Assembly: GCA_006386115.1 (NCBI GenBank) | Contig: VFIW01000118.1 | Span: forward strand, 143,754-207,753 | DNA: 64,000 nucleotides | Direction of reading: 5' to 3' | Origin: Globisporangium splendens | Lineage: Eukaryota > Oomycota > Peronosporomycetes > Pythiales > Pythiaceae | Part shown: positions 56,876 to 64,000 of the stretch, one piece after another | Layout of the letters: the number at the start of each line of letters is the position of its first letter | Position numbering within the stretch: the first letter of the stretch is position 1 | Translations under genes and position numbers: made by a program | Notes under the pieces: model-generated | The model's database searches: none | What the model was told of the DNA's origin: nothing | What the model saw: the letters and a program-made list of their open reading frames with translations, nothing else

Positions 56876-57392
56876 TTTCTCGGTGTTGCAGCCACCAGGA
56901 AGAGCAACAACGGAGTCAAACTACATATGCGCAGTCAGTTTAACGGCATTTTGAGCATTACAATGAGTGTCAGTGGCTGTGCTCATGTGGCAGGAATCAT
57001 TCCGAAAGCATTGCGCTTCGCACGCAGCAAGTTCCATTGGAGCAAGTCCAAAATAGCTCTTCATCTGAGCAGCACAAAAACTGACCTACACTCTCGTTTT
57101 CCCGCCAAAATCGAATTCACACTTTTGATTGGCTGAAAATCATCGAGTGTTCATTTCATCCAATAAAAGTTTCTTGATTTTTGTTTAATAGCCAATCATA
57201 TTGTTGAAAGGCGGTTTCAGCATCTTCGCATGCATCATTGCAATCAATATCGGTAATGGAAAGAAGTCGTTGGTGTTGCTCGGGCGATGTGGGAATGACG
57301 CGGTGTGTCCGCGTATCCACGAGCGCAGGTCTCTGCTGCTGCTGATAGGCTACACCTCGCAGTTTGCTGGTTCTTATCCCCTGCTCTCTATC
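56876..57392. other. Shared divergent promoter of the two IQ genes
   Basis: 517 bp between the two start codons. No other gene. The open frame continuing upstream of 57393 has only a TTG start and no conserved content. Confidence 0.5.
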
Positions 57393-59624
57393 ATGGCGCT
57401 GCCGTCGCGCAAGAACTGGGATCTGACGCACTTGGCGACCAAGTATCCGTGGCTGCGCGTCGACTCGGAGACGATCGAAGAGTTCCGTTCGCCGTTCCAG
57501 TGGGTTGATGCGCCAGCTACGCGTAAGCAACAAAAGCCTAGCATTCAGTGTGGTCGTGGCCATGCGCAACAACGTGGCGTAAATAGCAAAGAAGAAGAAG
57601 ATGATGATGATGAAGACGGTGGAAGCAGTAGCGACAGTGGCGAGAGTGACAACGAGCGCTTCAGTTTATCAGGACGCCAGGCGACTGAGACCACGTCGAT
57701 CTCCACGAGGCTGCAGCATCGCATGCTCTGTGTTGCCTTTGAGCGCTGGCGCGTGTTCCTGCTTGGGCTGCGGAAGGAAGATCGGAAGCAAGCAGCGTTC
57801 CAGCGGTCACAAGTACAGGCACTCGCGTTGTTCGACAAACTCGCGAGCGACGCGTACATCGGGACGTTGGATCGCGCGTTGCATCGCTGGCACCAAATTA
57901 CCTGCGAGGTCGTCTACAAAGAGCGGCAGCACGCAGCGACTGTGATTCAAGTGCGGTACCGGCAGCGACGCGCTAAGGCGCTCCTCGCTGGGCTAAAGCA
58001 AGTGGCGCTCGATAAGGAGTTCAAGCAGAAGGTCGAGATCCAGCAATTGCTGAAGTTTGAGGCGTACGGAACTGCGATGCATTGGAGTACGCTGCGCAAC
58101 GGCTTTAATTTGCTGTTGCAGAACATCTGTGCGCGCCGCATTCAGTTCTTTTTCCGACGAATAATGCTGCAGAGGCGAATCGAACGCCGTATCGTGCGCA
58201 AACATGCTGCGATTCGAATCCAGTGCCCATGGTGCCGCAAACTCGCGCGAAAGGAGCTGGCGCGTCGCAAAGAGCTCTTCCGAACCCGCCAGGAGCTGGA
58301 AGCACACTCAGCGACAGTGATTCAGCACCGCGTGCGAGGTTTTCTAGCCAAAGCCGCACTCGCCAAGAAACGAGCCTGGCAGTCGAATAAGAACCAGCGA
58401 GCGCTGGACATTCAATGCTGCTGGCGAAAGCATAGACAACGCGTCGAATTGTATCGTCGTTTTGAAGTGCGGAGACATATACTGGATGTCGAGATCGCGC
58501 GACTCGCACAGCTGCGGCACGAAGCGATGCGTGAAGCTGCTGCTCGCGACATTCAGCGCGTGTTCCATGGCTTCCAAGGAAGGAAGGCGTACAGAGCCAA
58601 AGTGTGGGAGCGCACGCTCGACCTCGCGGTGCGGCGCGTGCAGACAAGCTGGTGACGCAGCAAAGACCAGTATGCGCTCCAACTCCGCTTTTCGGCACAG
58701 TGCGAGCGGATCGAGATGCAGAGACAGCGTGCTGCGTTGTGTATTCAATGTGCGTATCGCGCGCATTTGGCCAAGCGACTCAGGGGTTCGTTAGAAGCGG
58801 AATGACTGCGCCGTCAACAAGCTGCGACCGCGATTTAGAGGATCTTCCGAGGTCGACGCCACCGCAAGCAGTACCAACGCACGCGCCGTGCTACGATCAC
58901 GATCCAGGGGGATATGAAGACAAAACTCGCGCATCGCGAGCGACAACGCCGTCTGGATAGACGCCTCGAGGAGATCAGACAATGCAATGAAGCCTCAGTT
59001 CGTATCCAGACATGGGTCCGTGGTACGTTGGCGCGAAGGTGAGTCTCTCGAATGCGGGAATTGAAAGCTCGCGAGGAGCTGCTCACACAGAATGCCGCGC
59101 TGCTTATCCAGAAGCGAACACGCGGCATGGAAGCCCGGAAAGTCACGCTTTTGCTGCGGCAGGCAATGCAGTTGGTGGAATTGGAGCAATCGCGGCAGTA
59201 TCGAGACTCAAGTCGCGAGTCCTCGCCGCTGCTGCAGTTCATGACGGAGCATTATCTTCATAGTGGAGGTGGAGAAGATGTCGTGCGGCATTTCACGAAT
59301 GCGCAGTGTCTGTGGCTTGAAGACCATATTCGAGCCGCGCAGGCGCAAATCGCAAAGGAGGACCATGCAATCGTGTTTCTGCAGCGCATGTACCGATGTT
59401 TCGTCACTCGCGTGGACTACGTTGTGATGGCACCAGCGTCTCGTCTTGCCAGCAAAACCACAGACCAGGATCCTTGCACAGAAGAGATGAAGCAGGAATC
59501 GCTCACAAATGCCGCTTCCGCTGATAACGATGCCTCCAGCACGTCGCCGTCACTCGAGAGGCACTCGGTGAACCGAAAACGTAGAACGCGACAACGAGAC
59601 ACTGGTGGCAACGAGTCGCGATGA
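57393..59624 (+). pseudogene. IQ-motif protein gene with four in-frame stops
   Basis: The ATG at 57393 (MALPSRKNWDLTHLA) opens a frame that reads as one IQ-repeat protein of about 743 codons to 59624, broken by TGA 58653, TGA 58803, TAG 58836 and TGA 59040. Sequence between and after the stops keeps the pattern: AALCIQCAYRAHLAKRL, ASVRIQTWVRGTLARR, AALLIQKRTRGMEARK, VFLQRMYRCFVTRVD. Before the first stop there is an acidic stretch (KEEEDDDDEDGG) and many IQ units (AATVIQVRYRQRRAKAL, AAIRIQCPWCRKLARK). Each stop is one C-to-T or G-to-A step from Arg, Gln or Trp codons. I call it a pseudogene; the first 420 codons could still make a protein. Confidence 0.65.
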
Positions 59625-61166
59625 AGACCGTGCGAGCAGCTACGATACTAGTATCGCTGGCGGCGAGAACACCCAGAGTAGCCACCATCCATGCATATCA
59701 AAGAAGTCGACGTCCCTGTCCACGGGATCCACGACATCGTCCTGGACCTCTACAGCATCTTCGGTAGGTGCTGAGCGGGTAATTATGCATCTGCGTTTGT
59801 ACTTTGTGACGAGAGGCACCTCCACACCAACTCACTTCCTGCTATACCAAGTAGACCACGTTCAGGCGGATGTCGAAAGTACAGCGACCGTGCACGACAC
59901 CAGGCGGTGGCCATATCTCAAGTTGTAGTGCCGGTGGATCCAGTCGAGGTATAGCAATCGACCAAGCTCCAAACGCGAGCTTCAACAGCTGGAACGGATC
60001 GCAAACCAATCGAGCAGAAGATTTCAAAGAGCTTGCCAAGCAGGGAGCTTTCATTCGAAGGAAACCATCGTTTTCCTTCGCGACGTCCTCGTTCAAGAAG
60101 CGCACGGTTCGAGACAAAGATCAACACCAGCCACATCCAACGAGGTGTACGACACCTCCAACGTCACGTAAGAAATGCATTCTTTCCATTTCCAATGTCG
60201 TTGACCTTCCTCAGCTACCGTTAACGCGTCGGTCTGTGTATTGGCTCGCTATCTTTGTTAGCGCTGGTGCGACGGAGCTTGCATGTGAAAACGAGCCCAG
60301 CTGATCCATTGACACACGCGACCAAGATCATGTAGCCACCTGAAATGCCTCCTCGCTGGCTTCGCGCAACGTAGCAGGTGACGGGACCATTCGCTTGTGA
60401 AGTACGAGATGCATCCCAGCCGGTCTGCAATGCTCTTTGGTGCTGTGGTAATGCAAGAAAAACGGCCAATGTCCAAGCAACCGATGGCAAACACTGTACA
60501 GGTCTCACGTGTGCTTGTGGCTCGGCGCATTTCATGGCTTCAGATGTACCCTGCCGTTCGTGACGGCGATTGTGCGATTCTGGAGAAGAAGCAGAAGAGT
60601 AATCGGCCTCTAAGTGGATACGAGCTCCAATGCGCATACAATGTACGAGATCGAGTCGCCATCTTTCATCGCCACGTTCAAGATCACACGAAAAACACCA
60701 GATCGATCGAATAACGCTCAAGAGTCGAATGATTCCGGGCACTTTGGGCGAATACGTGGCATGCGCAAGCCCACCTACGCATAATTCTTGGGACCATGGT
60801 CGATCGCAGTCGCTCTCAATGCCTCAAAGCAGCGTCTGCGGCCACCAAGTGCGTCTTGCTGTTGAAGAGCACAAGAGCGAGATGATGGGTACAAAACCCG
60901 TGAATAAAGACCATATTCGGGGAATCTGCCCATGAATATCATACCATCCGTAAATAAAATAGTGTAGCCAAAAGCAGAGACCATCACTCTGTACCTCGTC
61001 ACACGTCACACAGAGCGCAGCTGCGATCATGCATCGTGAGAGAGCAACGCACAACATTCGTGCGCACAGACAAACAATCAACAGCTTAGTACGTCTGGTA
61101 GCAATAGTAGTACATTTGCTTTTATATGTCCTCGCGCCGTAGCAGCCCACGAGTGCAATTCTATCA
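59625..61166. other. Unresolved region after the IQ gene
   Basis: Several plus-strand frames have coding-like composition but no known domain: 59605-59928 (Ser/Thr-rich), 59870-60304 (DFKELAKQGAFIRRKPSF) and 60397-60714. They may be decayed 3' exons of the IQ gene. The overlapping minus-strand frame 60221-60742 is the alternative. I cannot assign any. Confidence 0.3.
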
Positions 61167-61820
61167 TCAGCACGTCGGCGCGAGGATGCACGCGTTGTCC
61201 CAGCGGTGCTTGAAGTACGCGCTGAGCATTCGCCCCTCGGCGCAGATCTCAAAGATCTCTTTGATGCGCTGCGCTGACATGTGTTCCTGCATGAGGTCGT
61301 GCTGCTGGAGCGGGTCAAACTCCGTGTGATACACCTGCACGGCGTCGGAGACCTCCGAGTAGTACTGCATCCGCGTGTGGCCCTGCACGGTCGCCATGTT
61401 CACAGCCGGGTTGTTGCTGTACACGATGCGCTCGCCAAACGGCCTGGAACGCTTAAGCGAGTGGCCAACGCCACTTTGCAGGAAGCCGTCGTCAGGCACA
61501 CCGATGATATCGGCGAGCGTGTTCAGAATATCCGAGTGCGACGCTACATCGTTGTACAATAATCCGACGTACTCCTGAGCGAGTCGTCCCTCAGCGATCA
61601 ACGCGCCAGCCACACGCGTGGCGGACATCTGGTCCTGCTCCGGGGTCGCGCTGCCTCGCTCGGGTGCCTGGCCGTGGTCGCCAACCACGAACACGATCGT
61701 GTCGTTCAGCACGCCACTCGCATTCAGGTTGTCCATAAAGTGGCCGAACGTCAAGTCCGTGTAATAGCGCATCTCGGCATAGTTTTTCAGCAGCTCTTCG
61801 TGCTCGTGGCCTTTCGCAAG
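61167..61820 (-). CDS. Sulfatase/LTA-synthase-like phosphotransferase, C-terminal part, cut at the junction
   Basis: About 217 residues from the junction to the TGA at 61167-61169. The metal-binding VVGDHGQAPE and the preceding EMRYYTDLTFGHFMDNL are typical of alkaline-phosphatase-superfamily sulfatases and LTA-synthase-like phosphotransferases; HSDILNTLADIIGVP is the matching downstream helix. The family transfers or hydrolyses phosphate or sulfate esters at the membrane or cell surface; the substrate is unknown. The N-terminal catalytic Thr/Ser region is missing because sequence above about 61820 belongs to a bacterial ctaD gene. Codon use is like the other oomycete genes. Confidence 0.75.
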   Translation of the reverse strand, partial: LAKGHEHEELLKNYAEMRYYTDLTFGHFMDNLNASGVLNDTIVFVVGDHGQAPERGSATPEQDQMSATRVAGALIAEGRLAQEYVGLLYNDVASHSDILNTLADIIGVPDDGFLQSGVGHSLKRSRPFGERIVYSNNPAVNMATVQGHTRMQYYSEVSDAVQVYHTEFDPLQQHDLMQEHMSAQRIKEIFEICAEGRMLSAYFKHRWDNACILAPTC

Positions 61821-61826
61821 AAGCCC
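61815..61826. other. Junction between oomycete and bacterial DNA
   Basis: Left of about 61820 the minus strand encodes AKGHEHEELLKNY of the eukaryotic gene. Right of it, in another frame, it encodes TDRHFGTGF of bacterial cytochrome oxidase subunit I. Both genes are cut at the same point and neither continues on the other side. Confidence 0.85.
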
Positions 61827-62542
61827 GTGCCGAAGTGGCGGTCGGTCAGCACCATGGTGATGGCGGCGGCCAGCACCGGCATCACGGCCAAGAGCAGGAA
61901 CGCGGTGATCAGCCAGGTCCAGCAGAACAGCGGCATCTTCATCAGCGTCAGGCCGGGCGCGCGCATGTTCAGCACGGTCACGATGATGTTGATGGCGCCC
62001 ATGATGGACGAGGCGCCCATGATGTGGATGGCGAAGATGGCCAGGTCCATGCCCGGGCCCATCTGCAGCGACAGGGGCGCGTACAGCGTCCAGCCCGCGG
62101 CGGTGGCGCCGCCCGGCACGAAGAACGAGGCGGTCAGCATGATCGCGGCAACCGGCAGCAGCCAGAAGCTGAAGTTGTTCATGCGCGCGAACGCCATGTC
62201 GGACGCGCCGATCTGCATCGGGATCATCCAGTTCGCAAAGCCCACGAAGGCCGGCATGATGGCGCCGAACACCATGATCAGGCCGTGCATCGTGGTGAAC
62301 TGGTTGAACAGTTCGGGGCGGAAGAACTGCAGGCCGGGCTCGAAGAGTTCGGTGCGCAGCAGAAGGGCCAGCGTGCCGCCCTCCAGAAGCATGACGAACG
62401 AGAAGATGAGATACATCGTCCCGATGTCTTTGTGGTTCGTTGCAAAAAGCCACCGGCGCCAGCCCGTGGGCACGCCGTGATGGTGGTCATCGTGACCGTG
62501 GCCGAGGCCCGGCGACACGTGGTCTACAGTGACGCTGCTCAT
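61821..62542 (-). CDS. ctaD: Cytochrome c oxidase subunit I, N-terminal part (bacterial)
   Basis: The ATG at 62542 follows a good ribosome-binding site (AGGAAGGAG, 6 bp spacing). About 240 residues are present of the usual ~530. MSSVTVDHVS and a His-rich segment precede WLFATNHKDIGTMYLIF, the conserved start; TTMHGLIMVFGAIMPAFVG holds the His ligand of heme a, and GWTLYAPLS follows. The frame leaves the family after HFGTGF at about 61821 and runs into eukaryotic sequence, so heme a3/CuB ligands are lost. In the source bacterium it is the catalytic subunit of aa3-type oxidase in the inner membrane. It sits 103 bp downstream of coxB, the normal order in beta-proteobacteria. Confidence 0.92.
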
Positions 62543-62560
62543 GATGGACTCCTTCCTGCT
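62532..62560 (-). promoter_or_regulatory. Shine-Dalgarno site of ctaD
   Basis: AGGAAGGAG lies 6 bp upstream of the ATG at 62542. Its presence supports bacterial origin for this end of the window. Confidence 0.7.
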
Positions 62561-62645
62561 GAGTGCCAGCCCCGTCCAACGGGGCGGCAGGGTATCTCTG
62601 ACTAAACGGAACCGGTTCTACGGTGAAGGAACGGCGCGCGCGCAA

Positions 62646-63803
62646 TCAGCGCGCGGGCGTGATGTCCTTCGGTAGAACCGTCGGGTCCTGCCCCTTGCCG
62701 GCATTGCTCCAGGCATGGCGCGTATAGCTGATGACCGCTGCGATCTCGACATCGTTGAGCTGCCCGCCGAACGCCGCCATGGCGGTGCCGGGCTTGCCCT
62801 TCAGCACGGTGTTGATCTGCTCCCCCTTGGGGCCCAGAACAACCTTGTCTCCGTCGAGCGGCGGGAAGGAACCGGGAATGCCCTTGCCGTTGGCCTGGTG
62901 GCAGGCCACGCAATTTGCCGCGAAAACCTTTTCGCCGCGGGCAACCAGTTCGGCTTCCGTCCACTCTTTATTGGGATCGTCGGCGTTTGCCGCCATCTTC
63001 TTCTTTTGGTCTTCAACCCACTTATCGTAGTCGGCTTGCGCCAGGACTTCCACGACGATGGGCATGAAGGCGTGGTCCTTGCCGCACAATTCCGCGCACT
63101 GGCCACGATAGATGCCAGGCTTTTCGGCGTTGAACCAGGTGTCGCGAAGGAACCCGGGGATCGCGTCCTGCTTCACGCCGAAGTCCGGAATCATCCACGA
63201 GTGGATGACGTCGGCAGCCGTGAGGACGATGCGGATCTTCTTGTTGGCGGGAACGACCAGATGGTTGTCCACTTCCATCAGATAGAACTCGCCCTTGGGC
63301 TCGCGGTTCTCGATCTGGGCGCGCGGCGTGGAAAGCGTGGAGAGGAACTTGATGCCGGCGGCAGAGCCGTCGAGGTATTCGTAGCCCCACTTCCATTGAT
63401 AGCCGGTGACCTTGACGGTCAGGTCGGCGCTGGAAGTGTCTTTCATGGCGACGACCGTCTTGGTGGCCGGCAACGCCATGGCGATGACGATGATGAAGGG
63501 AATGACAGTCCAGGCGACTTCGACACCCAGATGTTCGTGGAAGGTCGCCGCCTTGTGGCCGCGGGACTTCCGGTGCGCCCAGATGGAGTAGAACATCACT
63601 CCGAAGACGCCGATGAAAATCACAATACAGATCGTGAGCAGCAACCAATGCAGCCACATGATGTCGCGCGAAATCGCGGTGACGCCTTCATGCAGGTTCA
63701 GCTGATTGACCTTCGGACCGCCGGGCATGTTTTGCACCTGGGCACCGGCCACGCCGCCAATCAGCATCGCACAAGCCCCCAGTATCCCTCTCCACTTCTT
63801 CAT
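62646..63803 (-). CDS. coxB: Cytochrome c oxidase subunit II with fused cytochrome c domain (bacterial)
   Basis: I start at MKKWRGILGACAML (63803), which follows GAGG at a good spacing and forms a signal peptide; the longer frame to 63875 lacks a site. 385 residues: signal peptide, two membrane helices (MLHWLLLTICIVIF-like region and VAWTVIPFIIVIAMALP), the CuA domain (YQWKWGYEYLD, SWMIPDFGVKQDAIPG, and CAELCGKDHAFM with Cys, Glu, Cys, His and Met ligands), then a C-terminal cytochrome c domain with CVACH. The fused heme c domain is typical of proteobacterial caa3/aa3 oxidases, and the wording fits Burkholderiales. It accepts electrons from cytochrome c in the periplasm. Confidence 0.95.
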   Translation of the reverse strand: MKKWRGILGACAMLIGGVAGAQVQNMPGGPKVNQLNLHEGVTAISRDIMWLHWLLLTICIVIFIGVFGVMFYSIWAHRKSRGHKAATFHEHLGVEVAWTVIPFIIVIAMALPATKTVVAMKDTSSADLTVKVTGYQWKWGYEYLDGSAAGIKFLSTLSTPRAQIENREPKGEFYLMEVDNHLVVPANKKIRIVLTAADVIHSWMIPDFGVKQDAIPGFLRDTWFNAEKPGIYRGQCAELCGKDHAFMPIVVEVLAQADYDKWVEDQKKKMAANADDPNKEWTEAELVARGEKVFAANCVACHQANGKGIPGSFPPLDGDKVVLGPKGEQINTVLKGKPGTAMAAFGGQLNDVEIAAVISYTRHAWSNAGKGQDPTVLPKDITPAR

Positions 63804-64000
63804 GCTTACCTCGAAATACGGCGCGAAGGCCCATTTGCTGGTGGCGGAAGTCACCGGAATACGGGCAACACGCAATTATTAGATGGCAGGGCGATGCAGG
63901 GAGATAGAGCGGCCCTGTCGTTCCCTCTCGAAATCACAAAGAAACTGGCGGATTATAGCGGACGCGCAAACAGATGTAATTTAGTGCTCTTGAATTCATG
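63804..64000. other. Bacterial coxB upstream region
   Basis: AT-richer sequence upstream of coxB, likely its promoter. I cannot assign -35/-10 boxes with confidence. It runs to the window edge. Confidence 0.5.

Noticed and set aside
61167..62453. 428-codon minus-strand frame running across the junction
   Set aside because: Its N-terminal half is an out-of-frame shadow of bacterial ctaD, and only the part below 61820 is real eukaryotic coding sequence. The fusion is an artefact of the join.

Overview
The window is mostly nuclear DNA from an oomycete, most likely a zoospore-forming Peronosporales or Pythiales species such as Phytophthora. The evidence is dense genes on both strands with few short GT-AG introns, start sites with an oomycete-type initiator/flanking motif (TCATTYYNC..TTT), three GH30 glucosylceramidases anchored in the membrane, a dynein-2 (flagellar transport) subunit, an EF-hand/PH/kinase fusion protein and a eukaryotic bactofilin. 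No species-level marker was identified. The last ~2.2 kb (about 61821-64000) is bacterial: intronless coxB and ctaD cytochrome oxidase genes with Shine-Dalgarno sites, of Burkholderiales type. It is fused inside a truncated oomycete gene, so it is probably an assembly or library chimera.

Layout. 1-649: 3' part missing of an unknown gene. 2640-3784: decayed ceramide synthase (LAG1/TLC). 4439-6830 and 10826-13224: two arms of a ~2.4 kb inverted duplication, each with an intact five-exon GNAT acetyltransferase gene. The ~4 kb spacer holds a TKL-type protein kinase and a second, internally deleted LAG1 relic. 13442-15496: first GH30 gene. 16482-30674: a compact block of conserved housekeeping genes (alpha-tubulin, AlkB-like dioxygenase, PIG-H, SF3B3, SLC1-type dicarboxylate/amino acid transporter, BUD23, bactofilin, CDK7). 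31169-31242: tRNA-like SINE head. 31807-33867 and 39564-41624: second and third GH30 genes, separated by ~5.7 kb of repeat-rich DNA with a BED zinc-finger (hAT-like) remnant. 41952-42935: palmitoyl-protein thioesterase. 43546-45960: retroelement graveyard (LINE RNase H end, DIRS/Ngaro-like RNase H relic). 47056-54526: proteasome beta subunit, dynein-2 light intermediate chain, CDC123, EF-hand/PH/kinase. 54677-59624: two divergently transcribed IQ-motif genes, both interrupted by in-frame stops. 61167-61820: 3' end of a sulfatase/LTA-synthase-like gene cut by the bacterial junction.

Themes. Sphingolipid metabolism recurs: three GH30 glucosylceramidases lie near two dead ceramide synthases. The third GH30 gene is a mosaic of the other two, which points to gene conversion. 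The inverted duplication, the GH30 copies and the retroelement remnants mark 2.6-15.5 kb and 31-46 kb as unstable parts of an otherwise gene-dense region. I see no evidence for a wholly new multi-gene system. The strongest leads are the domain architectures (EF-hand/PH/kinase; GH30 with lectin insertion), the mosaic paralogue and the broken IQ genes.
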